NCBI GenBank assembly: GCA_017744915.1
Contig: JAGIAH010000008.1
Span: forward strand, 62,001-126,000
Direction of reading: 5' to 3'
DNA: 64,000 bases
Origin: Agrobacterium tumefaciens
GTDB taxonomy: Bacteria; Pseudomonadota; Alphaproteobacteria; Rhizobiales; Rhizobiaceae
Shown here: piece by piece, positions 53,104 to 61,361 of the stretch
Layout of the letters: each line of letters begins with the position of its first letter
How positions within the stretch are numbered: the first letter of the stretch is position 1
Made by a program: the position numbers and the translations under genes
The notes under the pieces: model-generated
Seen by the model: only the letters and a program-made list of their open reading frames with translations
Database searches by the model: none
Told to the model about the DNA's origin: nothing

Positions 53104-54120
53104 ATGACGACGACATCCGAATTTCCCGCCGCAGCCGGCCATGAGCATGTTTTTCTCGGTCAGGACCATGAACGCAACGAAAGACGCGTATGGATGGTGA
53201 TTGTGTTGACCGCCGCGATGATGGTGGCCGAAATCGTCGCCGGTCACTGGTTCGGCTCCATGGCGCTGACGGCGGATGGCTGGCACATGTCCACCCATGC
53301 CGGCGCGATGCTGATCTCGGCGCTCGCTTATCTTTATGCGCGGCGCGAGGCACGCAATCCGCGCTTCACCTTCGGCACCGGCAAGTTCGGTGATCTGGCG
53401 GGTTTTGCCAGCGCCATCGTGCTGGCGGTGGTGGCGCTGCTCATCGCCGTTGAAAGCGGCATGCGCCTCGTCAATCCTGTCGAGATCGATTTCAACCAGG
53501 CGATCCTCGTCGCCATCATCGGCCTTGCCGTCAATCTCGTCAGCGCCGTGCTTTTGAAGGATGACCATCACCACGATCATGGCCATGGTCACGGTCATGC
53601 TCACGGTTCACATGCCCATCACGGCCATGGCAGCCACGCCCATCACGATCACGGTTCGCACGCGGATCATGGTGAGCACGGGGCAAAGGGCGGCAGGGAC
53701 AATAATCTGCGGGCGGCCTATCTGCATGTGCTTGCCGATGCGCTGACTTCGGTTCTCGCCATCGTCGCGCTGCTGCTCGGCAAGTGGAACGGCTGGTCCT
53801 TCCTCGATCCGGCCATGGGCATTGTCGGCGGTCTGGTCATCGCCCGCTGGTCATGGGGGCTGATCCGCTCGACGGCAACGACCCTGCTCGACGCGGTGCC
53901 GCCGACGGAAGATCTGCCGCAGGAAATCCGTGAGAGCGTGGAGACGGAAGAGGACCGCATCACCGATCTGCATGTCTGGCAGGTAGGCCCGGGGCATCAC
54001 GCAGCCATCGTCGCCATCCATTCGCAGGCGCCGAAGGCGCCGGCCTTTTACAAGCAGAAACTTGCCGCCATACATGAACTCTCGCATGTGACGGTGGAAG
54101 TCAGCCCGGCAAGGGTCTGA
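53104..54120 (+). CDS. dmeF: DmeF, cobalt/nickel cation diffusion facilitator
   Basis: CDF exporter of Co2+ (and Ni2+) out of the cytoplasm, 338 residues with six membrane segments. TM II shows ADGWHMSTHAGAML with the metal-site Asp/His; a long His-rich cytoplasmic loop (HDHGHGHGHAHGSH-type repeats, about residues 155-190) lies between TM4 and TM5; ADALTSVLAIVALLLG is in TM5. The C-terminal domain has DLHVWQVGPGHHAAIV. Follows dmeR. The His-loop codons give a tandem-repeat look to the DNA at 53560-53690. Confidence 0.95.
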   Translation: MTTTSEFPAAAGHEHVFLGQDHERNERRVWMVIVLTAAMMVAEIVAGHWFGSMALTADGWHMSTHAGAMLISALAYLYARREARNPRFTFGTGKFGDLAGFASAIVLAVVALLIAVESGMRLVNPVEIDFNQAILVAIIGLAVNLVSAVLLKDDHHHDHGHGHGHAHGSHAHHGHGSHAHHDHGSHADHGEHGAKGGRDNNLRAAYLHVLADALTSVLAIVALLLGKWNGWSFLDPAMGIVGGLVIARWSWGLIRSTATTLLDAVPPTEDLPQEIRESVETEEDRITDLHVWQVGPGHHAAIVAIHSQAPKAPAFYKQKLAAIHELSHVTVEVSPARV

Positions 54121-54130
54121 TCGGAATCGC

Positions 54131-54418
54131 TTATTCGGTATATTCCGAATAGGCGCCGCGCACCCATTCGGCCTGTGCTTCCGCCCTGTCTTCGGCGGAG
54201 GCGGCCGGGGTGTCCTGATAAGCGGGCGCGCTGCCATTGCCGACGGCCCACAACACATTGGCCAGCGACTGGGAGAGAATGGTGCTGGAAACGGTGGGGT
54301 TGCCGGGGCCATGTTTCACGGCCTGTTCCTCCGGCGCGTTCTGCGCGCCGCCGGCTTTTTCGATGTCGCGAATGCGACCCTGATAATTATATCCGCCAAT
54401 ATTGCTTTCGATCTGCAT
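54131..54418 (-). CDS. Hypothetical small acidic protein
   Basis: 95 residues, starting at ATG 54418 (MQIESNIGGYNYQGRIRDIE), no signal or membrane segment. Contains SSTILSQSLANVLWAVGNGS and an acidic C-terminal TE-rich tail. It ends 10 bases after dmeF (convergent). Weak resemblance to the 115-residue protein at 52279 in the LANVLWAV/LAAALWNL region. No recognised domain. A longer in-frame version (to 54625) is unlikely, as it would cross the promoter. Confidence 0.62.
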   Translation of the reverse strand: MQIESNIGGYNYQGRIRDIEKAGGAQNAPEEQAVKHGPGNPTVSSTILSQSLANVLWAVGNGSAPAYQDTPAASAEDRAEAQAEWVRGAYSEYTE

Positions 54419-54619
54419 GTTGGTGATTCCGCGTTCAAAAGTTAACGAATGGTTAACGGCGGCGACTTGTCTGAAGCTTGCGCTTGCTGCATTGCAACGA
54501 CGGTCAAGGGTTGACAGCCGGCGAAGTAGTGCTTCGTTTTTGCGTGGGGAGCACGCAGAAATGTACAGGGTGTTTGCTCTTGCAGCTTCATGCCGCTGAC
54601 AGCAAAGGCACCCCATTCC

Positions 54620-54732
54620 CGTCATTCCGGCCTTGAGCCGGAATCCAGCCGACGCGCGTCCGCGCGTTGAGAAGAGTCTTTTCAGCCCAGGGACCCGGGC
54701 TGGCTGGATACCGGCTCAAGGCCGGTATGACG
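54620..54732. repeat. Two-palindrome mosaic repeat (family B)
   Basis: CGTCATTCCGGCC-TTGAG-CCGGAATCCAG on the left, internal CAGCCCAGG/CCGGGCTG dyad, and GGATACCGG-CTCAAGG-CCGGTATGACG on the right. Almost the same as 49292-49409. Between the small protein and the 3' end of choV. Confidence 0.85.
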
Positions 54733-54777
54733 AAAACACTAGACGTCGGCAGTAACGCGGTCGGTTCCCACTCACGC

Positions 54778-55875
54778 TCACGCCGTTTCCTTCTCAGCCG
54801 AAGCGGCAGGCTCCCGCATCTTCTCCTCCACCTCAACCGTCGCCACCGCCTCCTGCGGTGCCGGCGTCACCATGGCTGCCACCAGCGTCTCGAGCCCGAT
54901 GCTGCCGACCGGCTTGCCGTCCTCGTCCACCACATGGGCCTGGGTCTCGTTGGCTTCGGACATGTCGCGGGCGATGGTCTCCAGCGTCGCGGTTTCCGGC
55001 ACCGGCATGCCTTCCGGGTGGCTTTCGAGCGGTTCCATGACAGTGGTCGCCTGCAGCACGCGGCCGCGATTGACGTCGCGCACGAAGTCGGTGACGTAAC
55101 CATCGGCCGGGGAAAGGATGATGCTCTGGCCGTCGCCCTGCTGCACCACCTCGCCGTCCTTAAGAATGGCGATGTGGTCGCCCAGCCGCAACGCCTCGTC
55201 CAGATCATGGGTGATGAACACCACGGTCTTCTTCAGTTCCTGCTGCAGATCGAGCAGCATGGTCTGCATATCGACGCGGATCAGCGGATCGAGCGCCGAA
55301 TAGGCCTCGTCCATCAGGAGAATATCGGCATCATTGGCAAGTGCCCGGGCAAGGCCCACACGCTGCTGCATGCCGCCGGAAAGCTGGTTCGGATAATAAT
55401 CCTCGTAACCGGCAAGGCCGACACGCTCCAGCCAGTACCGGCCCTTTTCTTCGCTCCTGCTACGCGGTACGCGCTGGATATCGAGGCCGTAGACGCTGTT
55501 TTCCAGCACGGTGCGGTGCGGCAAAAGGCCGAATTTCTGGAACACCATCGCCGTTTTGTGGCGGCGGAACTGCCTGAGCGCCGAAGCGCTCATGCCGCAG
55601 ATATCCTCGCCGTCATAAAGAACTTCACCCGCTGTCGGGTCGATCAGCCGGTTGATATGGCGGATCAGCGTCGACTTGCCGGAGCCGGAAAGGCCCATGA
55701 CGACGGTAATCTTGCCGCCCGGCATGGTGATGTTGATGTTGTTGAGGCCAAGAACGTGGTTGTGCCTGTCGTTCAGTTCGGTCTTGTCCATGCCGGATCG
55801 CACCGCTTCGAGATATTTCTCGGGATGCTTGCCGAAGATCTTGTAAAGATTCCTGATTTCGATGCTTTTAGCCAT
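54778..55875 (-). CDS. choV: Choline ABC transporter, ATP-binding subunit
   Basis: Powers choline/quaternary-amine import. 365 residues, ProV/OpuAA class. Walker A GLSGSGKST, signature LSGGMQQRVGLARA, Walker B ILLMDEAYSALDP, H-loop FITHDLDEALRLGD. C-terminal about 120 residues (SPADGYVTDFVRDVN ... VVDEDGKPVGSIGLETLVAAM) form CBS domains that sense ionic strength in relatives. The ATG at 55875 overlaps the choW stop by 8 bases: translational coupling. The C-terminal tail is acidic. Confidence 0.95.
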   Translation of the reverse strand: MAKSIEIRNLYKIFGKHPEKYLEAVRSGMDKTELNDRHNHVLGLNNINITMPGGKITVVMGLSGSGKSTLIRHINRLIDPTAGEVLYDGEDICGMSASALRQFRRHKTAMVFQKFGLLPHRTVLENSVYGLDIQRVPRSRSEEKGRYWLERVGLAGYEDYYPNQLSGGMQQRVGLARALANDADILLMDEAYSALDPLIRVDMQTMLLDLQQELKKTVVFITHDLDEALRLGDHIAILKDGEVVQQGDGQSIILSPADGYVTDFVRDVNRGRVLQATTVMEPLESHPEGMPVPETATLETIARDMSEANETQAHVVDEDGKPVGSIGLETLVAAMVTPAPQEAVATVEVEEKMREPAASAEKETA

Positions 55876-56776
55876 GGGAGACCTCGCGGTATTTCTGCAG
55901 GCGCTTGCCAAAAGCCTGGCTCGCCCGGTCGAACATGATGGCGATGGCGACCAGAGCGAAACCGTTCAGGAAGCCCACCGTGAAGAACTGGTTGTTGATG
56001 GCCTGCAGCACATTCTTGCCAAGCCCGCCGACACCGACCATGGAGGCGACGACGACCATGGCGAGCGCCATCATGATGGTCTGGTTGATGCCGGTCATGA
56101 TGGTGGGCAGCGCCAGCGGCAGCTGCACGTTGAACAGCTTCTGGCCGTTGGAGGAGCCGAAGGCATCGGCTGCTTCCAGCACTTCGCGATCAACGAGGCG
56201 AATGCCGAGGCTGGTCAGGCGAATGACGGGCGGAATGGCATAGATCACCACTGCGATCAGGCCCGGTACCTTGCCGATGCCGAAAATCACCACCACGGGG
56301 ATGAGATAAACGAAGCTGGGCAGGGTCTGCATCACGTCGAGCACGGGATTGATGAGGCGTTGCAGGCGCTCCGAACGACCCATCAGGATACCGAGCGGCA
56401 GGCCGATGACGATGGCGATCAGGGTGGCAATGGCGACGATGGAGAGCGTTGTCATGGCGTCGCGCCAGAGGCCGACCGCGCCGATCATCAGCAGGGAGAG
56501 GGCGGTGCCGCCTGTGATCTTCAGGCTGCGCCCGGCCAGATGCACGATGGCGAGAATGACCAGCATCGTGATGATCCACGGCGTCTGGATGAACAGCCGT
56601 TCCGAGGCATTAAGGAAGAGCTGCAGCGGATGCACGATGACGTCGATCGCATCACCGTAATTGCGCACGATATCGCGAAAACCGTCATCGATGGTCTTGC
56701 GTGCCACACGCATCGTGGAGTTGTCGATGGCCGGGAACTTGCAGAGCAGGTCCGGCAGGTAAGTGCAGAGGGGCAT
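55868..56776 (-). CDS. choW: Choline ABC transporter, permease
   Basis: 302 residues, about 7-8 membrane segments, ProW-type. The ATG at 56776 (MPLCTYLPDLL) lies after a weak ACGGAAAA site. The EAA-like loop is EVLEAADAFGSSNGQKLFNVQLPLALPTI. It forms the dimeric pore for choline. The family A repeat lies between this gene and choX, as between betB and betA. ChoV overlaps its 3' end. Confidence 0.93.
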   Translation of the reverse strand: MPLCTYLPDLLCKFPAIDNSTMRVARKTIDDGFRDIVRNYGDAIDVIVHPLQLFLNASERLFIQTPWIITMLVILAIVHLAGRSLKITGGTALSLLMIGAVGLWRDAMTTLSIVAIATLIAIVIGLPLGILMGRSERLQRLINPVLDVMQTLPSFVYLIPVVVIFGIGKVPGLIAVVIYAIPPVIRLTSLGIRLVDREVLEAADAFGSSNGQKLFNVQLPLALPTIMTGINQTIMMALAMVVVASMVGVGGLGKNVLQAINNQFFTVGFLNGFALVAIAIMFDRASQAFGKRLQKYREVSHG

Positions 56777-56828
56777 TGTTGTTGTTTTCCGTTTGGGGTT
56801 TGGGGCGGTGAAGGTCGGTGCGCGGGGC

Positions 56829-56984
56829 ACCCCCCTCTGTCCTGCCGGACATCTCCCCCTCAAGGGGGGGAGATCGACAAGCGGCGAGGTATCGCCCATC
56901 AAACAGGTTGCGGATTTGTGAGAAGGGTGCGCCCAGCCGATCTCCCCCCTTGAGGGGGAGATGCCCGGCAGGGCAGAGGGGGGT
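56829..56984. repeat. Large palindromic intergenic repeat (family A, copy 2)
   Basis: Same arms as 1418-1572: CCCCCCTCTGTCCTGCCGG on the left, CCGGCAGGGCAGAGGGGGGT on the right, with inner TCCCCCTCAAGG/CCTTGAGGGGGA dyads and a related core (GCGGCGAGG, CGCCCATC). Placed between choX and choW. In both locations it separates genes of one choline pathway. Confidence 0.85.
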
Positions 56985-57015
56985 AAGCGGCTTGCGCCGA
57001 CTCCCCATCAACCAA

Positions 57016-58026
57016 TCACATCGAAGCCTTGATCTTCTCCGCCACCTCGGCCGGAACCCACTTCGTCCAGATTTCCTCGTGGTTCTCGAGGAAATATTCC
57101 GCGCCATCCTCGTTGGTGCCCTGGTTTTCATCCATCCAGGCAAGGATTTCGGCGACCATCCTGTTGTCCCAGTTGCGGGCCTTGATGTAGTCCATCGTCA
57201 CCCCGGCCTTGCCCTCGAAATCCTTGGTAATGACGGTATAGACATCGGCCACCGGATAGGCGTTCACCTTCGGGCTGGCGCAATCGACCTTCGCCGTGCA
57301 GTCGTCGAAATGGGCGCGGTCGAGTTCGACGCCGTCATCCAGCTTCACCATCTCGTATTTGCCGAGAATGGCGGTGGGTGACCAATAATAGCCAAGCCAG
57401 CCCTGCTTCTTTTCGAACGCATTGGCGATCGAGCCATCAAGACCCGCGGCCGAGCCGGTGTCGACCAGCGTGAAGCCCTTTTTGTCGCCTTCGCGCGCCT
57501 TGTAGAGATTGGCGGTGGTTACCTGGCAGTTCCAGCCGGACGGGCAATTGTGCACGGCGCCCTTGCTGGCGTCTTCCGGGGCGGGGAAAAGTTCGGGATG
57601 TTTCAGCGCATCCTCGACGGTCTTGATATCCGGGTGCGCGTCGGCGATGAATTTCGGAATCCACCAGCCTTCGATGCCGCCCTCGCTCAGAATCTTGGAG
57701 GCCTCGATCATGCGGCCTTCCTTGACGGCGGCGTCGAGCGGCTCGCGCACGGCGTTCACCCACAATTCGGGCGCCATGTCCGGCTGGCCCTTTTCGTTCA
57801 TGGAGGCGAAGGTCGGCATGGTGTCGCCGGTCACGACATTGACCGTGCAGTCATAGCCGTTTTCCATAATGAACTTGTCGACGTAGGCCGCGACACCGGC
57901 GGATGCCCAGTTCATTTCGGCAATCGTGATGCTGCCGCACGTTTCGGCGGCCTTGGCGGAATGTGCTGCACCGGCAGCGATGGTAAAGCCCGTTACGAGA
58001 ATGGTCGAGGCCAGGAGTTTCTTCAT
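57016..58026 (-). CDS. choX: Choline-binding periplasmic protein
   Basis: 336 residues. Signal peptide MKKLLASTILVTGFTIAAGA, cleaved near KAAE. ProX/OpuAC-type substrate-binding protein with aromatic-box tryptophans (W40 in TIAEMNWASAG, W in GIEGWWIPK) and DTGSAAGLDGSIA. ChoX of Sinorhizobium is a high-affinity choline binder. GGAGG lies 6 bases before the ATG at 58026. First gene of choXWV on the minus strand. Confidence 0.94.
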   Translation of the reverse strand: MKKLLASTILVTGFTIAAGAAHSAKAAETCGSITIAEMNWASAGVAAYVDKFIMENGYDCTVNVVTGDTMPTFASMNEKGQPDMAPELWVNAVREPLDAAVKEGRMIEASKILSEGGIEGWWIPKFIADAHPDIKTVEDALKHPELFPAPEDASKGAVHNCPSGWNCQVTTANLYKAREGDKKGFTLVDTGSAAGLDGSIANAFEKKQGWLGYYWSPTAILGKYEMVKLDDGVELDRAHFDDCTAKVDCASPKVNAYPVADVYTVITKDFEGKAGVTMDYIKARNWDNRMVAEILAWMDENQGTNEDGAEYFLENHEEIWTKWVPAEVAEKIKASM

Positions 58027-58110
58027 GTGGAGACCTCCAAGTCTGATGCAGTGTTTTCAGTTGGCAAAGCGGGAGCACTGCAAAGCCCGGATTGCCAAGG
58101 GCGAACTGAC

Positions 58111-58242
58111 ATGGCGCGTGGAGAAGCCGAAAAAATCCGGCAGAAAGAATATCCGCAGGACGTGCTGCGGGGTTGCCGCGAGAAGGGCGGCGAAAAGGCG
58201 CATGAATATGTCAACGACCGGCATAATACGGCCAAAAAGTGA
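58111..58242 (+). CDS. Possible small charged protein, 43 residues
   Basis: ATG 58111 with AAGGG about 9 bases upstream; stop at 58240-58242. Encodes a Lys/Glu/Arg-rich peptide (EKIRQKEYPQDVLRG, EKAHEYVNDRHNTAKK), with codon choice like neighbouring genes. Divergent from choX, 84 bases between the starts. No family recognised; could be chance. Confidence 0.42.
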   Translation: MARGEAEKIRQKEYPQDVLRGCREKGGEKAHEYVNDRHNTAKK

Positions 58243-58521
58243 TATTGCAACGCGAAATGGCGCATCGCAGCCATGCGATCGATTTTCGGAACGTTTTTAG
58301 ATTTGGCGTAATACATAAAATGTATTTCGCATTTACACAGGTATATTTAGTAATTCAGTAAAATGAAATAAAAAACCAATGTATATCAAGTCTGAGTTTA
58401 AGGAGAAGATAAACTCGCGATTTTGTGGAAAAAATATTCAGGAAGAGGTTTTTTGAGGGTATTTTCGCACTGTTGAGGTCCGGGCGACGACCCTGTAGCC
58501 GCCCGTTCCACGGTCAGGATG
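58243..58521. other. AT-rich intergenic stretch with palindrome
   Basis: 279 bases without a supported gene, clearly lower in GC than its surroundings. Contains AATACAT-AAA-ATGTATT (58310-58326), a perfect 7-base dyad, and AAGGAG at 58400-58405 with no good start codon after it. Lies between the possible small gene and the 3' end of the oligopeptidase gene, so it is not an obvious promoter for either. Confidence 0.6.
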
Positions 58522-60621
58522 TCACACGGCGTCCTTGCCGGCCACCTTCAGCGCGAAGGCATATTCGAAGGCTATTTCCTCCAGCCGCTGGAAACGGCCG
58601 GACTTGCCGCCATGGCCCGCCGCCATGTTGGTCTTGAGCAGGATCGGGGCTTCCCCCGTCGTGTTCTCGCGCAGTTTCGCCACCCATTTGGTCGGTTCCC
58701 AGTAGGTTACGCGCGGATCGGTGAGGCCGGAAAGCGCAAGGATCGGCGGATAGGCCTTGGCGCCGACATTGTCATAGGGGCTGTAGGCGGCGATCCACTG
58801 ATATTCCTCCGCCGATTCCAGCGGATTACCCCATTCCGGCCATTCCGGCGGGGTGAGCGGCAGGGTGTCGTCCAGCATGGTGGTCAACACGTCCACGAAG
58901 GGGACGGCGGCGATGATGCCGGCGAATTTCTCCGGCGCCATATTGGCGACAGCCCCCATCAGCATGCCGCCGGCAGAACCGCCTTCGGCGATGATGCCCT
59001 CATAGGAGGTGAAACCTTCCTGCACCAGATGATCGGCAGCGGCGATGAAATCCTTGAAGGTGTTCTGCTTGGCTTCCATCTTGCCGGTCTCGTACCATTC
59101 GAAACCCTTGTCCTTGCCGCCGCGAATATGGGCGATGGCATAGATGAAACCACGGTCGGCGAGCGACAGCGTCGTGGTGGAGAAGGAAGCGGGAATGGTG
59201 ATGCCGTAAGCGCCATAACCATAAAGCAGGCAGGGGGCGGAACCGTCGAGCGCCACATCCTTGCGGTAGAGCAGGGAGACCGGCACCAGCTCGCCATCAT
59301 GGGCAGGGGCCATGATGCGGCGGGTAATGTAATCATCCGGATTGTGGCCCGAGGGCACTTCCTGCGTCTTCAGCAGCGTGCGCTCGCGCGTCACCATGTC
59401 GTAATCGAACAACTGGCTCGGCGTCGTCATCGAGGAATAGGAGAAGCGGATGACGTCGGTGTCATATTCCGCCGCACCATGCAGGCCGAGAGAATAGGCC
59501 TCTTCGGCAAAGGCGATGGAATGCTCCTCGCCCGTGCGGCGGTCGCGAATGACGATGCGCGGCAGGCCATCGCGGCGCTCCAGCCAGATGAGATGGCGGG
59601 CATAGGCATCGACGGAAAGAATGAGACGGCCCGGCTCATGCGGCACGACTTCTTTCCAGTTTTCCTTGCCCGGTGCTGAGACCGGTGCTTCGACGATGCG
59701 GAAATCCTTGGCGTCGCCGTCATTGGTGAGGATGAAGAAGACGTCGCCGCCTTCGCACATCGAATATTCGATGCCCTCTTCGCGCTCCGCCACCACCTTC
59801 GGCTCGGCCGTCAGGTCACCGGTGGAAAGAATGCGATATTCGCTGGTCTCATGGTCGTGAATGTCGATGAAGATGAAATCGTCGAGCACAGATGCACCGA
59901 CGCCCATGAAGAAGCCGGGGTCCTTTTCCTCATAGACCAGACGGTCGGCCGATTGCGGCTCGCCGATAATATGGTGGAAGACCTTCGAGGGACGATGGTT
60001 CTCGTCCTGCAGCGTATAAAAGAAGCTCTTGCCGTCCGGCGCCCAGGCCCCACCGCCGCCGGTGTTTTCAACGATATCGGCAAGGTCTTCGCCGCTTTCG
60101 AGGTTACGGATGCGCAGGGTGAAATATTCCGAGCCCTTGTCGTCGTAACCCCAGATACCGTGGCTGTGATCGGAGGACTGGTCGAGACCGGAAAGGCGGA
60201 AATAATCCTTGCCCTCGGCCTCCTTGTCGCCATTCAGCAGCACATGTTTTTCGCCGCCGCCGCGCGGGGTGCGAAAATAATGCGGCTGTTCGCCACCGGT
60301 CACGAACAGCGTGCCATAGGCATAAGGTCCGTCATTGACCGGCACGGAGGAATCATCCTGCTTGATGCGGCCCTTCATCTCCTCGAACAGCTTTTCCTGA
60401 AGCGCCTTGGTGTCGCCCATGGCCGCTTCCATATAGGCGTTTTCCGCCTCCAGATGGGCGCGGATGGCGGGGTCGAGGATGGAGGTGTCCTTGAACATGG
60501 CCTGCCAGTTATCGGCCCGGAACCATGCATAATTGTCGGTGCGGGTAATGCCGTGATGCGTGTCCTGAACGGGCCGTTTTTCGGCGGTCGGGGCAGCGGG
60601 GAGATTCTTGAAAATCGGCAA
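58522..60621 (-). CDS. ptrB: Oligopeptidase B (S9 prolyl-oligopeptidase family)
   Basis: Cytosolic trypsin-like peptidase that cleaves short peptides after Lys/Arg. About 699 residues from a TTG start (60621), giving the usual N-terminus PIFKNLPAAPTAEKRPV. N-terminal seven-bladed propeller to about residue 400, then a catalytic domain with YGAYG, GGSAGGMLMGA (nucleophile) and AGHGGKSGRF (His). No ATG is suitably placed: the in-frame ATG at 60726 adds 35 residues that do not look like this family. A GTG or other start could be right. Confidence 0.88.
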   Translation of the reverse strand: MPIFKNLPAAPTAEKRPVQDTHHGITRTDNYAWFRADNWQAMFKDTSILDPAIRAHLEAENAYMEAAMGDTKALQEKLFEEMKGRIKQDDSSVPVNDGPYAYGTLFVTGGEQPHYFRTPRGGGEKHVLLNGDKEAEGKDYFRLSGLDQSSDHSHGIWGYDDKGSEYFTLRIRNLESGEDLADIVENTGGGGAWAPDGKSFFYTLQDENHRPSKVFHHIIGEPQSADRLVYEEKDPGFFMGVGASVLDDFIFIDIHDHETSEYRILSTGDLTAEPKVVAEREEGIEYSMCEGGDVFFILTNDGDAKDFRIVEAPVSAPGKENWKEVVPHEPGRLILSVDAYARHLIWLERRDGLPRIVIRDRRTGEEHSIAFAEEAYSLGLHGAAEYDTDVIRFSYSSMTTPSQLFDYDMVTRERTLLKTQEVPSGHNPDDYITRRIMAPAHDGELVPVSLLYRKDVALDGSAPCLLYGYGAYGITIPASFSTTTLSLADRGFIYAIAHIRGGKDKGFEWYETGKMEAKQNTFKDFIAAADHLVQEGFTSYEGIIAEGGSAGGMLMGAVANMAPEKFAGIIAAVPFVDVLTTMLDDTLPLTPPEWPEWGNPLESAEEYQWIAAYSPYDNVGAKAYPPILALSGLTDPRVTYWEPTKWVAKLRENTTGEAPILLKTNMAAGHGGKSGRFQRLEEIAFEYAFALKVAGKDAV

Positions 60622-60854
60622 GGGAAACTCGCTTTCGTATGAAAATCGATATGCGCACCAGATGTAGAGCGCGCCTCCCGGCCGATCAAGTTTCAAATCT
60701 CCACAGGCGGAATGCAGCTCGGGCACAATTTCGTCAGCTTTCGATCACATTTTGGCAATATCCGGCAAATCGGCGATGATGTGCGTCGGTCGCCCGGCCT
60801 GCCGCACCTGCTAAGACAATTGCCAAGAACAAACGAAAAAACTGACAGGACCCC

Positions 60855-61256
60855 ATGCGAAAGCTTCTTCCCGCTGCCCTTTCTGCCTTTTTCCTCAGCC
60901 TGCAGGCCTTCACCCCCGCTTTCGCGATCGACGCCAGCGTCATGCGGCAACTGAACGCGCTTGCTCCCGAAGAACGGCTTGAGCAGCGCTGCGATATCGA
61001 GGCGATGGAGAGGATAGCGACCGAGCAGAAGGGTATGCGGCCGGACAAGGTCATCGCCTACACGTTCGGTGATCCGGAAGTGGGCAAGAACTCCATCAAG
61101 GCGCCGGGCGCGGTCTTCAGAAGTTCGGGTGAATGGTACAAGCTCAAATACAAGTGCCAGCTGAAGAGCGACAGCCTCAGCATCCAGTCTTTCGATTACC
61201 GGGTCGGCGACAAGATTCCCGAAGAGCAGTGGAAGAAGTTGTATCTTTATGACTAA
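60855..61256 (+). CDS. DUF930 family secreted protein
   Basis: 133 residues: signal peptide MRKLLPAALSAFFLSLQAFT, then the Rhizobiales DUF930 domain (ASVMRQLNALAPEERLEQRCDIEAMERI, VFRSSGEWYKLKYKCQLKSD). Two conserved Cys (about 46 and 101) may form a disulfide. AGGAC lies just before the ATG. Divergent from ptrB; the next gene on the same strand is 105 bases on. Function unknown. Confidence 0.85.
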   Translation: MRKLLPAALSAFFLSLQAFTPAFAIDASVMRQLNALAPEERLEQRCDIEAMERIATEQKGMRPDKVIAYTFGDPEVGKNSIKAPGAVFRSSGEWYKLKYKCQLKSDSLSIQSFDYRVGDKIPEEQWKKLYLYD

Positions 61257-61361
61257 GCAAGGATTTTTTCGGTTGTCGGCAGGCGTTTAGCCTCCGCTTT
61301 TCTTGCCGCTCCGCCGGCGGCTCTGTAACCCTGCCTGCTGATCGAAGCGAGGGAGACGGAC

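Noticed and set aside
53560..53690. Apparent tandem repeat or CRISPR-like array
   Set aside because: It is the His-rich loop of dmeF (CAT/CAC and GGC/GAT codons), in frame and without regular repeat and spacer units. The same holds for 14760-14960 in the metal ATPase gene.
58425..58637. GTG-started frame after AAGGAG at 58400 running into ptrB antisense
   Set aside because: The ribosome site is 19 bases away, and most of the frame is the complement of ptrB codons.
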